This document shows, piece by piece, positions 53,633-62,969 of a stretch of DNA of 64,000 nucleotides. The notes below the pieces were generated by a model. The model had not been told where the DNA came from and did no database searches. It saw only the letters and a program-made list of their open reading frames with translations. Within the stretch, counting starts at the first letter, position 1, and each line of letters starts with the position of its first letter. The translations under genes were made by a program, and so were the position numbers. Source of the stretch: UBA6170 sp942491385 (GTDB lineage: Bacteria > Chloroflexota > Anaerolineae > Anaerolineales > Anaerolineaceae); NCBI GenBank assembly GCA_942491385.1, contig CALOAF010000001.1:60154-124153 (forward strand). The letters run 5' to 3'.

Positions 53633-56566
53633 TTAATCTATCTGAACATTATTGGAATGAAGGTCTATTCCTAATTCCGACAAAGGGATCTTTCGAATTT
53701 TACTTTTGACAGTAATATCAAAGCCATCACGGTTAAATTGAAGGTTGAAGTCCTGAAGAGAAGTTGAAGTTATATCAGCAACTTTAATATTTCTATACTG
53801 TTCTCCAAGGTCATCATCTGGATTAAATCCACTATCCTCTTCCTTAAATTTGGCTTTCAACTGAAAACCCTTATCTCCTCTGTCCATATTGCCGGATGCA
53901 TCAGGAGTAACATACACCATATATTTCCGGTTATTCAAGGAAAATGTTTTAGGGCAATCATCTTCACAGTCAAATTCCTTTTCATCTTCATCCCAGATTC
54001 TTTGTCCATCCCCTAATTCTGAACTCACAGAACCCTGGCTGGCCCATACTTCTCCTGTGAATTCAACATCTTCATCTCCGGTACCATCACCGTCGCAACT
54101 ATTAACCACAATTTCACTGACTGTCATTTCATACATCTCTGCCAATGGTAACGGCTTTGTCCCCTTATCCCTGTTATCTTTTATGTACTCATTGATGGCG
54201 AATGCTAAAAATTTCGCTTTTAAGGCCAAACCTGGAATTTCTTGTTTAAAATATTCATCCTTCAACAAATTATCTAAAGATTTAAGCTGAATATCTGTTG
54301 GTTGAACTGCATCTCCTACGGCATAATTATCAAAAGAACTGCCTTCTCCACCACGGAAAAGGAAATTATAACTTACCTGACCGTTGCTGGTTTGCATTGA
54401 TTTTTCATCCTCCCAGGCAGCACCGCCAGAAACAGAACCTTTAGCCCCTACTTCTTTAGAAACTTCCACTCCTTTTGCACCCGCAGAGACCTCTGCTGTT
54501 GCATCTAACTCCAACCCAGCGGTAAATTCTTCTTTAGAATAATCTTTCTGGGCATAACTCTCCAAAGACTCATGAGCAACACCAACAAAAAAGCCACCAT
54601 AAGTCACCTGGGCGGGATAATGGGTTCCCCATGTTTTAATAAATGTATCATAATAAGCATTCCAGGCAGGATCATTTTTGGCTGCTTCGAAGGAAGTTAC
54701 GCTTGCTTCTCCAGGTACAGGTAGTCTCCTTATTGCACTGATGAAATCCCTACTAAAATCCATTTTTTGGGGCACAAGATCTATATTGTAAACTTTATTA
54801 GAGATTCTGGAAAATGTATAGACATGATTTTCCTCCCAGGTTTTTTCAGTGCTTTCTGAATAACCGTAACTACCACTTGGAGTGGCCCTTACAGCGGGGA
54901 CCTGCGGTATGGGCGCAGTGACTTCCGCACCTATATTGAAGGAAAAAGATTCTTTAAAGTTTTGTTTACTGTATACAGACTTAGAGACTTTGCTGCCAGA
55001 ACCTTCATTAATGACCATGAGTGAAAACTGATTTTTCAAAGCAATATCACCATCGATGGCTCTCCAATCGGTATCCGACTCACGCAAGTCATTAAAGATT
55101 TGCCCACGTATACCTCCTCCCTCAGCCTGTGGTTTATCAATAAAGGCTGGTGGAATATAAATGGCATCAAATGAAGATCTACTTGCTGTTGCATTGGAAA
55201 CCCGCTGGTACCTTGATCTGGCATCCTTCCATTGAATTTCAGGAACCAATTCATATATCTCATCTACATAATCAGATACGGGAATCGATGGAATTTTAAA
55301 ATCTGTTTCTTCCTTAGCAAAAGAAAAAGTCAAGATATCCCCCATATCTGCAGCGGCTACCCACAATCCTTTGGTATGACTGGGTATAGTCCCAATCACT
55401 TTGGCCATGGGGTCGCCCATTTTCACACGACTTACAATAATATTGTTTCGAATGATTGAATTTACGGCTAAATAGACATAATTCATGCAAGAATTGTCTT
55501 CGTCATAAGTATTTAGCCTTCTTGCCAATAGAACATTAGTCTCTGAGGTAACAGCTTCATCAGTTTCAGCCATATTATCTTCAAACTGGATTTTTTCTCC
55601 TTCGTCCTCAGAAATGGCCACATGCCAACCCGGGCTTACCTCCACGGATTGCACACTGGAAATTTCGCTGTTTCCAAACTTTTGTTCACCAGAACTTTGG
55701 AATTGGACCATTTCTCCTGTATAAGCCCCTGCACTAAATAAAGTGGCAGGCACACTGCAATCAGCAGAATGAGGAACTCCATTACTGACAAAGTTGGAAA
55801 CCTCTCCATTCAAAGTAAAATTCCGTAATGTTCCATCTCCGTTACCAGATTTATCAATCACTTTGGTGATTCCATTATTAACTCCTCCTGCTGTCACCCC
55901 TGCCTGTCCGAAATCATAATAACGAATTAACCCAGACTCTCTCCCACTTAGTTTTTTTGTGAAATCTCTTTGAATTTCAGCTCCACTTCTGGCTTTATTC
56001 CAGACCCTGAATTCGTCAATAAGACCATTAAAATCCCTATCAGCAATATTGGTGAAACCAATACCAAGAACAAATTTCGGGAAACTGCTGGGAGACCTTC
56101 CATTGAGGGAAGAGACTTTTTCTCCGTTTAAATACCAGGAAAAAGTAGAATTGGTATTATCCCCTACCATAGCAATGTGGTACCATTTATCTTCAAAGGT
56201 AGCATCAGATTTTAAAAATTTTGGAGTCCCAGGCATTCCTCCGATATATAACTTCCCTAAGCTTCCCCATCTTCCTACACCTTGATTTAATTCAACCCTA
56301 ACCCCTCTGTTAGATCCGCGAGCAAAATCAAAATCTGTATGGACTAAATTTTCATAATTTTGTAATTCACTTCGTTTGAACCATAATTCAATGGTCCAGT
56401 TTCCGTTAGGATTATCATCGGAAACCAAGTCTATTTGTCCTAATTCAATAAAATCATTGGGTCCCCCAAATTGCATTGCCATTCCTGAGGGAGGTTCTTG
56501 CCCAAATGACATGTATGAAAAGAACAATAAGGGTATCAGTAAAAAACATTTCAAAAATAAACGCAT
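53633..56566 (-). CDS. Secreted LamG-MACPF domain protein (putative pore-former)
   Basis: 977 aa from ATG 56566 (MRLFLKCFLLIPLLFFSYMSFGQ, signal peptide); a frame from 56593 adds nine residues before it. Residues about 30-225 are a LamG/concanavalin-type sugar-binding fold (FIELGQIDLV, WTIELWFKRS, WYHIAMVGDN, GLIDEFRVWNKAR). Residues about 440-780 contain a MACPF/perforin region: the motif WGTHYPAQVTYGG at 646-658 fits the signature W-G-T-H-[FY]-x6-G-G exactly, flanked by Ser/Gly/Ala-rich strands that could form the transmembrane hairpins. The C-terminal 150 residues are Cys/Asp-rich (DCEDDCPKTF) and then beta; no T9SS tail. Bracketed by the regulator and kinase genes, which suggests control by them. 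Confidence 0.78.
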   Translation of the reverse strand: MRLFLKCFLLIPLLFFSYMSFGQEPPSGMAMQFGGPNDFIELGQIDLVSDDNPNGNWTIELWFKRSELQNYENLVHTDFDFARGSNRGVRVELNQGVGRWGSLGKLYIGGMPGTPKFLKSDATFEDKWYHIAMVGDNTNSTFSWYLNGEKVSSLNGRSPSSFPKFVLGIGFTNIADRDFNGLIDEFRVWNKARSGAEIQRDFTKKLSGRESGLIRYYDFGQAGVTAGGVNNGITKVIDKSGNGDGTLRNFTLNGEVSNFVSNGVPHSADCSVPATLFSAGAYTGEMVQFQSSGEQKFGNSEISSVQSVEVSPGWHVAISEDEGEKIQFEDNMAETDEAVTSETNVLLARRLNTYDEDNSCMNYVYLAVNSIIRNNIIVSRVKMGDPMAKVIGTIPSHTKGLWVAAADMGDILTFSFAKEETDFKIPSIPVSDYVDEIYELVPEIQWKDARSRYQRVSNATASRSSFDAIYIPPAFIDKPQAEGGGIRGQIFNDLRESDTDWRAIDGDIALKNQFSLMVINEGSGSKVSKSVYSKQNFKESFSFNIGAEVTAPIPQVPAVRATPSGSYGYSESTEKTWEENHVYTFSRISNKVYNIDLVPQKMDFSRDFISAIRRLPVPGEASVTSFEAAKNDPAWNAYYDTFIKTWGTHYPAQVTYGGFFVGVAHESLESYAQKDYSKEEFTAGLELDATAEVSAGAKGVEVSKEVGAKGSVSGGAAWEDEKSMQTSNGQVSYNFLFRGGEGSSFDNYAVGDAVQPTDIQLKSLDNLLKDEYFKQEIPGLALKAKFLAFAINEYIKDNRDKGTKPLPLAEMYEMTVSEIVVNSCDGDGTGDEDVEFTGEVWASQGSVSSELGDGQRIWDEDEKEFDCEDDCPKTFSLNNRKYMVYVTPDASGNMDRGDKGFQLKAKFKEEDSGFNPDDDLGEQYRNIKVADITSTSLQDFNLQFNRDGFDITVKSKIRKIPLSELGIDLHSNNVQID

Positions 56567-56710
56567 AGTCTGTTCTAAGGTCAATTGGTTCATAATCTTT
56601 GAATTTTAGGTTAAAAAATATTGAATTGTTTAATAATTTATTGGATATATAGATTTTAATTATAAAGCTATATTCTAATTTATCCACTGTGTGAATTTCA
56701 CCTTTCCAAT

Positions 56711-56794
56711 GTTCTGAATGGTAGCTCTCGTGTTCTGAATGGTAAAAAAGTACCGGAATTGACCATTCAGAACACCAATCCCCCCACTCAGAAC
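56711..56794. promoter_or_regulatory. Four-site operator with 21-bp spacing (candidate LytTR sites)
   Basis: GTTCTGAATGG occurs at 56711-56721 and 56732-56742; its reverse complement CCATTCAGAAC at 56763-56773 and, with one change, CCACTCAGAAC at 56784-56794. Within each pair the spacing is exactly 21 bp (two helical turns), and the pairs face opposite ways, 31 bp apart. The sites lie about 145-230 bp from the MACPF start and 110-200 bp from the kinase start, on the divergent promoter region. LytTR regulators recognise direct repeats with this spacing. The word GTTCT only partly matches the LytTR consensus. Confidence 0.6.
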
Positions 56795-56906
56795 AAAAAT
56801 CTACCCTAAGGCTGGGTTTTGGTTTTTTAAGAGTACCTTTCACCTAAAGACACAAAAATCGGATTTGACGGACATAATAAAAACCCGTAACTTGTTCGTT
56901 TTCCCA

Positions 56907-58721
56907 ATGACTAAATTAAAAATAATCAACCTGTTGCCCTTACCGCTTTTAAAAAAATATGGCCAATTGCTCCTGCTATTGTTATGCTGGAGTACCCTGT
57001 CAGGAAACAACTGTGACCTGCCGGAAATAGACGTTTCCTATGAGCGGTTATATAAAAGCATCGATGCTGCACAGGCCGTTTATGCCCTTGAATTAGCAGA
57101 TTCTCTTATTCGGGTTGTTGAAAAAAAAGGGAAAGAAGACTGCCCCGTTTATCTGTGGATACAATACGAAAAAGGGGAGGCATTGGAATTTTTAAACCAG
57201 CCGGAAGAGGCGCTGAGTTTATATTACAACGTAGTTAGAAAGGCTGAAGCAATCGAGGAATGGAAACTTGTTGCCGAAGCTTATATTTCCATTGCCCGTG
57301 CGCACGAACCCATTGGTCGGCCCGAAGATTGTCTGCGTAACCTGATGAATGCTCTTGACATTATTGAAGCGCATGACCTGGAAGCCACCTTCTCCCGCTT
57401 TGCAGTTCGGTATGCCTCTTACCACAGAATTTATGGCAATAAAGACAGTGCCCGCATTTATGCCACCAAGGCCATTGGCTATGGCAGGAAACACAAAGTA
57501 CAAAGATCAGAATTAGATGGTCACCTGCTCATGGGCATGCTTACCGAGGATTTAGATCAATCCGTATTACATTTCCAGGAAGCCGTTGATATTGACCTCG
57601 ACAGAAAGTCTTATTACGGGGCAACCTTTCAGCAACTCAATATTGCTCGCCGGTATTACGATGCAGGACTTATTGAAAAAGCCTCCAGCGCAATTGATAT
57701 CGCTTATAGTTATGCGGACAAAATGTCTGAAACTTACCCCAATTACCACAGAGTTTATCAATACCTGCATAAATTCAAATACAATTTATTTGAACACCAG
57801 GGCATGAAGGATTCGGCCCATTATTATTTTGTCAAAAGTACGGATTCGGAACGCCTGGCCAGTAGCCGGGTCAACCAGGAAGAGATCAACCAAAAAGAAA
57901 TCGCCTTCGCCATTGAACAGGAACAGGCCAAATTACAATTTGAACAGCAACGATCCTTCTACCTGCGCTGGGGACTGGTACTTGTAGTTATACTGCTGGG
58001 GGGAATGATCCTCGCTTTTATCAATAATGTCAGGAAAAAACGCTTCATAGCCAGGCAAAAAAACCTGATCTCTAAAAAGAACGAGGAATTAAATGTTGCC
58101 CTACACAAGCAATCCACACTGCTTTCAGAAGTGCACCATCGGGTTAAAAACAATCTCCAGTTAGTAATGAGTTTATTGACACTCAAAGGAAGCAAACTGC
58201 CAGAGGAAGGTATTCAAATCCATTTTGATGACCTCGCCAGTAAAGTACATAGTATTGCGCTCATCCACGAACAGCTTTACCAGGCCGGAGAATTTGATGA
58301 GGTCAACCTGAATAGCTACCTGAGAGATCTCACTACCCACTTCAAAGGCTTGCAAAGCGATGATCAATCCTTTCAGGTAAACTTAGAAACGGAGGAATTA
58401 CACCTCAACCTTGAAACGGTCATGCCACTCGGCATCATCTGTTCAGAACTGATCAGTAATTCGCTGAAATACGGCCGGATTCCTGATCAACAACTGATCC
58501 TGGATATTTCCGTCCATAAGGAAGGGGAAAATTACCTCTTCACCTATAAAGATAACGGTCCGGGGTATCCTGACCAAAAATTAAAACACACTCCCCAAAG
58601 CATGGGTGGATTGCTCATCAAAAGTATGGTCAGGCAATTGAGGGCGACCTGTGAAACCTCCAATGACCATGGTGCGCTTTTCGAAATGAAATTTAGGGAG
58701 AAAGAAATTTCTCAGGTTTAA
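56907..58721 (+). CDS. TPR sensor histidine kinase (HisKA_2 type)
   Basis: 604 aa from ATG 56907 (MTKLKIINLL...); a TTG-started frame from 56865 adds 14 residues. A hydrophobic N-terminus (LLLLLLCWSTL) acts as signal, then about 300 residues of TPR-like helices (ALSLYYNVVRKAEAIEEW, ARIYATKAIGYGRKHK) form a periplasmic or cytoplasmic ligand or protein-binding sensor. A membrane span (LRWGLVLVVILLGGMILAFI) leads to the phospho-acceptor motif EVHHRVKNNLQLVMSLL near residue 410 and a HATPase domain (ELISNSLKYG N-box, YKDNGPGYP G-box). HisKA_2 kinases pair with LytTR-type or simple response regulators. Head to head with the MACPF gene. Confidence 0.88.
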   Translation: MTKLKIINLLPLPLLKKYGQLLLLLLCWSTLSGNNCDLPEIDVSYERLYKSIDAAQAVYALELADSLIRVVEKKGKEDCPVYLWIQYEKGEALEFLNQPEEALSLYYNVVRKAEAIEEWKLVAEAYISIARAHEPIGRPEDCLRNLMNALDIIEAHDLEATFSRFAVRYASYHRIYGNKDSARIYATKAIGYGRKHKVQRSELDGHLLMGMLTEDLDQSVLHFQEAVDIDLDRKSYYGATFQQLNIARRYYDAGLIEKASSAIDIAYSYADKMSETYPNYHRVYQYLHKFKYNLFEHQGMKDSAHYYFVKSTDSERLASSRVNQEEINQKEIAFAIEQEQAKLQFEQQRSFYLRWGLVLVVILLGGMILAFINNVRKKRFIARQKNLISKKNEELNVALHKQSTLLSEVHHRVKNNLQLVMSLLTLKGSKLPEEGIQIHFDDLASKVHSIALIHEQLYQAGEFDEVNLNSYLRDLTTHFKGLQSDDQSFQVNLETEELHLNLETVMPLGIICSELISNSLKYGRIPDQQLILDISVHKEGENYLFTYKDNGPGYPDQKLKHTPQSMGGLLIKSMVRQLRATCETSNDHGALFEMKFREKEISQV

Positions 58722-58788
58722 TAAGCAAAGTACATTAACCCTCTAGACTAATGTGCTCTAATTACGAATGAAAGGTGCTTTGATTGTA

Positions 58789-58829
58789 CCGCAAAGCTGC
58801 GCCAGGATCTCGCAGTGTTACGCAAAGCA
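58789..58829. repeat. ACCGCAAAG-type dispersed repeat
   Basis: TACCGCAAAGCTGCGCCAGG and then CTCGCAGTGTTACGCAAAG resemble the element at 601-640 and the stretch at 61416-61510. It lies in the leader of the acetolactate-decarboxylase-like gene. Confidence 0.4.
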
Positions 58830-58866
58830 AAAGCATCAAAAATTTACCAACACAATAATTACAGCC

Positions 58867-59580
58867 ATGTTTAAATTTACTTTTCCGGTATTCCTGCTCA
58901 TCGGCATTTTGGCCTGCAACCAGCCACCGGAAACCACCTACCCGGATGTTCAGATTTCAGGGGCTATGAAACAAGTCATGTGGCAGGGAGAACTATTTTC
59001 GAAAATAAACCTCGACACCATCACCAACAAAAGTGGCCTTTACGGCCTGGGGCCCGAAAGTTACCTCACCGGGGAGATCCTCATCAATAATGGAGAAGCA
59101 TATGTCTCCCGGGTTTTACCGGATTCTTCCATGACGGTTGAAAAGACCTTTGATACAGGAGCACCCTTTTTGGTTTATGCCAATGTGGAAACATGGACAA
59201 GCACCACCCTTCCGGATTCCGTAACCAACATCAAAGATCTGGAAATCCATATCGATCAAATGACCAAAAATCAGAAGCGCCCCTTTGCCTTTAAACTTAC
59301 AGGACAGGTTTCCAAAGCCGTCATCCATGTCCAAAACCTGGCGGAAGGCAGCAAAGTTTCCTCCCCGGATGAAGCTCACCAGGGACAGGTTGATTATATT
59401 CTATCGGATGAAGCCGTGGAAATCGTGGGCTTTTTCTCTACGGAACATCAAGCCGTTTTCACCCATCACGATTCCTTTTTACATATGCATCTCATCACCA
59501 AAGATGAAAAGCAAATGGGACACCTGGACAGGGTGGAGTTTAAGCCGGGGGCTGTCTCCTTGTATTTACCCAAGAAGTAA
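58867..59580 (+). CDS. Acetolactate-decarboxylase-like lipoprotein
   Basis: 237 aa from ATG 58867 (MFKFTFPVFLLIGILAC); the longer frame from 58768 runs through a repeat. Lipobox IGILAC predicts lipid anchoring, unlike the usual cytosolic enzyme. GLYGLGPESYLTGEILINNGEAYV matches the family's GLGTF..LDGEM motif with its Glu ligand. FLHMHLITKDEKQMGHLD supplies the HxHx10H zinc triad. The active-site Arg found in characterised enzymes (in KTR.V) seems replaced: the matching stretch here reads KAVIHVQN. It may therefore decarboxylate acetolactate or have another function. Confidence 0.72.
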   Translation: MFKFTFPVFLLIGILACNQPPETTYPDVQISGAMKQVMWQGELFSKINLDTITNKSGLYGLGPESYLTGEILINNGEAYVSRVLPDSSMTVEKTFDTGAPFLVYANVETWTSTTLPDSVTNIKDLEIHIDQMTKNQKRPFAFKLTGQVSKAVIHVQNLAEGSKVSSPDEAHQGQVDYILSDEAVEIVGFFSTEHQAVFTHHDSFLHMHLITKDEKQMGHLDRVEFKPGAVSLYLPKK

Positions 59581-60100
<520 letters not shown>

Positions 60101-61408
60101 ATGAAATCCATTTCCTATATTTTCCAGATCATTCTGGCCTGTAGTCTGATCGTAGGCTCCGGGTGCAAAAAAGATGAACCGGCAGACACGCCATCGACCG
60201 AGACTTCCCCAAACATATTACTCATCATCTCCGACGATATGGGCAAAGATGCTACGGATGGGTTTCCGGAAGGAAACGATAAACCCAATACCCCACACCT
60301 CAATAGCCTGAAAAATTCGGGCATCACTTTTAACAATTTTTGGTCAAACCCTACCTGTTCCCCGACCAGGGCTGCTATTCTGACCGGCAAATACGGTTAC
60401 CGGACCGGCGTTAAATGGGCCGGCGATAAACTGAGTACTGGTGAAACTTCCCTACACAAATACATTTCTCAGGAAACGAATAACACTTATGCTACCGGCC
60501 TGATTGGCAAGTGGCACTTATCAGGCCCCGGTATAATGCTGGACAACCCGGAAGATATGGGCATTGATCATTACGCCGGACTACTCGGAGGTGCCGTTCA
60601 GGATTACTACGATTGGGACCTGACTGAAAATAACCAAAGGACAACCGAAACGAGCTATATAACCGAAAAAATAACGGACCTGTCCATCAATTGGATCAAC
60701 GAACAGGATAAACCCTGGTTCTTATGGGTGGCTTACAATGCTCCCCATACACCCTTCCATACGCCGCCTGCGTCAATGCATAGCCAGGGTGCTTTGCCCG
60801 ATTATACAGAAGGCCTATCCCCCTTACCCTATTATTTAGCAGCCATTGAAGCCATGGATTACCAAATCGGGCGATTGCTGGACAATATTCCTGAGGATGA
60901 AAAAGACAATACGATCATCCTTTATCTTGCAGACAATGGCACCCCGAACCAGGTTGCACAGACACCCTATTCCAATTCAACGGTTAAAGGCTCCTTATAC
61001 CAGGGCGGCATCAATATGCCGCTGTTCGTGTCGCGATCGGGTGTGGACAGGGCTGGTATGGAAGATGACAACCTGATCACTGCTACTGATTTGTTTGCGA
61101 CCATCGCCGAATTGGCAGGCGTAACGGTTGACCAAATCCATGACAGCAAGAGTTTTAAAAACCTGTTCTCGGCTTCAGGTTCCCACCGTCAATTTCAGTA
61201 TTCTGAAATGGATGACGGCACCCGGGACCTTTGGGCAATCAGTGACGGACAGTATAAAATCATCGCCGACGCTGATGGTTCACAGGAAATGTACAACTTG
61301 TCAACAGACCCTTATGAGACCATCAATTTACTGGATGGAAACCTGACCAGTGAAGCATCGGAGGCCAAGGCATCGCTGGAAAATGAGCTGGCTAATATCC
61401 GGAATTAA
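60101..61408 (+). CDS. Sulfatase (formylglycine type), lipoprotein
   Basis: 435 aa. Lipobox LIVGSGC. The sulfatase fold starts with PNILLIISDDMGKD (metal-binding Asp pair), then NPTCSPTRAAILTGKYGYRTG with Cys86 in the C-x-P-x-R motif, which must be converted to formylglycine by a maturation enzyme. GKWHLSGPG, WFLWVAYNAPHTPFH and LYLADNGTPNQ complete the site. Probably cleaves sulfate esters of algal or animal polysaccharides at the cell surface. No maturation enzyme is in the window. Confidence 0.94.
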   Translation: MKSISYIFQIILACSLIVGSGCKKDEPADTPSTETSPNILLIISDDMGKDATDGFPEGNDKPNTPHLNSLKNSGITFNNFWSNPTCSPTRAAILTGKYGYRTGVKWAGDKLSTGETSLHKYISQETNNTYATGLIGKWHLSGPGIMLDNPEDMGIDHYAGLLGGAVQDYYDWDLTENNQRTTETSYITEKITDLSINWINEQDKPWFLWVAYNAPHTPFHTPPASMHSQGALPDYTEGLSPLPYYLAAIEAMDYQIGRLLDNIPEDEKDNTIILYLADNGTPNQVAQTPYSNSTVKGSLYQGGINMPLFVSRSGVDRAGMEDDNLITATDLFATIAELAGVTVDQIHDSKSFKNLFSASGSHRQFQYSEMDDGTRDLWAISDGQYKIIADADGSQEMYNLSTDPYETINLLDGNLTSEASEAKASLENELANIRN

Positions 61409-61415
61409 TGGAGGG

Positions 61416-61510
61416 CGGTAACGCAGAGAACCACAAGGAAGCGCGGAGTACCTCGGAGAATAATAATCCCTTTGCGTAACTTTACGAATACTCAGTGGCA
61501 CGCTGCGCCC
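61416..61510. repeat. GCGGTAACGCAGAG-type dispersed repeat region
   Basis: Two word clusters, GGCGGTAACGCAGAG...GCGGAGTACCTCGGAG and CTTTGCGTAACTTTACG...CTCAGTGGCACGCTGCGCC, are related in style to 601-640 and 58789-58829, partly as reverse complements. They fill the gap between the sulfatase and the GNAT gene. Confidence 0.4.
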
Positions 61511-61523
61511 AAAAAATAGAACA

Positions 61524-61998
61524 ATGAATATTCAACTGCGCAATTCCATCGAATCCGATTTGGAAATCTTCTTCTACAACCAAACGGACGAGGAGGCCAA
61601 CCATATGGCTGCCTTCACACCCAAAGATCCTTTTGACAAAGTAGCTTATCTGGAAAAATGGTCGAAGTTACTAAAGGATGAAACCATTAATATGCAAAGC
61701 ATTCTTCTGGAGGATGAAGTGGTAGGTTGCGTTGTAAAATTTGTCATGGAAGGGAATGCCGAGATCACCTACGCCGTAAGCAAATCCTGTTGGGGAAAAG
61801 GGATCACCACCCCGGGCAGTCCAACAATTTCTGGGTTTAGAAAAAACGCGCCCGATCTATGGCAGAGTGGCCTTTGACAACATCGGTTCCCAAAAGGTTT
61901 TGGAAAGAAGCGGATTTCAAAAGATCGAAGAAAGCACCTGGTTTGCCAATGCCAGAGGCAAGGAAATTGTTGAATATATTTACAGGCTGGATCAATGA
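61524..61998 (+). pseudogene. GNAT acetyltransferase with a one-base frameshift
   Basis: Frame 1 reads IQLRNSIESDLEIFFYNQTDEEANHMAAF, then VVGCVVKFVMEGNAEITYAV and CWGKGITT, the acetyl-CoA-binding start of a GNAT domain. After about 61812 the homologous continuation AVQQFLGLEKTRPIYGRVAFDNIGSQKVLERSGFQKIEE, in parts, is in another frame and ends at 61998. Dropping one base in CCCCGGG joins the two. Together about 157 aa, a normal GNAT length. The stop overlaps the methyltransferase ATG as ATGA. Frameshift may be a sequencing error. Confidence 0.72.
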
Positions 61999-62642
61999 AA
62001 TCAAACAGGAAACTTTCCACCGCAGAAAAACAAATCATCTCCTGCCTTTCCTGGTTCAGAACGCGTTATGCTTTGTTCCTGGATCTGGACCTGAATCGCC
62101 CGGCCAGCAAAGAGAACCTTGAGTCCTTTGGGCAATTCTGGATAGGAGCATTGCGGGCGGATTGGAGCGAAAGCTTTGAATCCCTGGTTTCCAAAGGAGT
62201 TTTAACCTTTCAGGAAAATGGTTATGATTTCACCGAAAAGGGCAACCAACTCAAACAGGCAGTGGAATCCGAAACGCCCTTTTTCAAATACGAATACGAT
62301 AATTTCTTCCGCCTGGAACAAAACAGCCAGGCCCATCAGCAATTCTGCCGACAAGTTTATGGCAACGACCTCTCTCAACATGGACTCACAGATCAGCAGG
62401 AACTCGAATTGCTCATTGACAAAATGAAAAAAAGATCCTTTAAAAACATACTCGACATAGGTTGTGGCAACGGTAAAATCACCGAGTACCTTTCCACCCA
62501 AATCCAGGGCCGGTTTACCGGCATTGACATTTCAGCAGAAGGTAATAAAGCCCTTTGGGAATACCGCTACCGGGAAGCCAAACGTTATGCTAACTGGGGG
62601 GATGACAAATACACCAGATACCTTTACGAAATTTCAAAATAG
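61995..62642 (+). CDS. SAM methyltransferase, apparently internally deleted
   Basis: 215 aa. Residues 1-140 are an N-terminal helical region (LSWFRTRYALFLDLDLNRPAS, FGQFWIGALRADW, YEYDNFFRLEQNSQAHQQF). Then NILDIGCGNGKITEYLS (SAM motif I) and FTGIDISAEG (motif II). The sequence jumps right after that to NKALWEYRYREAKRYANWG ... RYLYEI, which looks like the C-terminal end of a longer enzyme. Motifs III-VI, about 80-120 residues, are missing, so the protein likely cannot bind substrate. It could be natural decay or an assembly deletion. Four bases before cutA. Confidence 0.65.
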   Translation: MKSNRKLSTAEKQIISCLSWFRTRYALFLDLDLNRPASKENLESFGQFWIGALRADWSESFESLVSKGVLTFQENGYDFTEKGNQLKQAVESETPFFKYEYDNFFRLEQNSQAHQQFCRQVYGNDLSQHGLTDQQELELLIDKMKKRSFKNILDIGCGNGKITEYLSTQIQGRFTGIDISAEGNKALWEYRYREAKRYANWGDDKYTRYLYEISK

Positions 62643-62645
62643 CTT

Positions 62646-62969
62646 ATGAGTTTCACAATCTTCTACGTAACGCACGAAAATAAACAGGAAGCCAATAAAA
62701 TCGCAGACCACCTGTTGAACAAAAAACTGATCGCCTGCGCCAACCTGATAGCCATGGAAGCTGCCTATTGGTGGCATGGCAATATAGATCGGGCCGGCGA
62801 GGTAGTTTCTATTTTGAAAACCAGCAATGAAAACAGGGAGATCGTGAGCAAGGAAATCGAAGCTATTCATCCTTATGAGGTTCCCTGCATTATTCATTTC
62901 CAGGTAGAGGCCAACAAGGCTTATGAGGCCTGGATAGCGCAAGAGACTGCTCCTGGCAAACCGAAATAA
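62646..62969 (+). CDS. cutA: CutA-like divalent ion tolerance protein
   Basis: 107 aa, full length. FTIFYVTHENKQEANKIADHLLNKKLIACANLI is, in parts, the CutA1 opening; AAYWWHGNIDRAGEVVSILKTSNEN the central motif; HPYEVPCIIHFQVEANKAYEAWI the end, all conserved in the trimeric CutA1 fold. Despite the name a role in copper tolerance is doubtful for most homologues. Start 3 bp past the methyltransferase stop. A decayed second copy lies 700 bp downstream. Confidence 0.92.
   Translation: MSFTIFYVTHENKQEANKIADHLLNKKLIACANLIAMEAAYWWHGNIDRAGEVVSILKTSNENREIVSKEIEAIHPYEVPCIIHFQVEANKAYEAWIAQETAPGKPK

Noticed and set aside
56454..56843. 129-codon minus-strand frame over the MACPF promoter region
   Set aside because: It covers the four operator sites, whose repeats give the YHSEH words; half lies antiparallel in frame shift to the MACPF gene.
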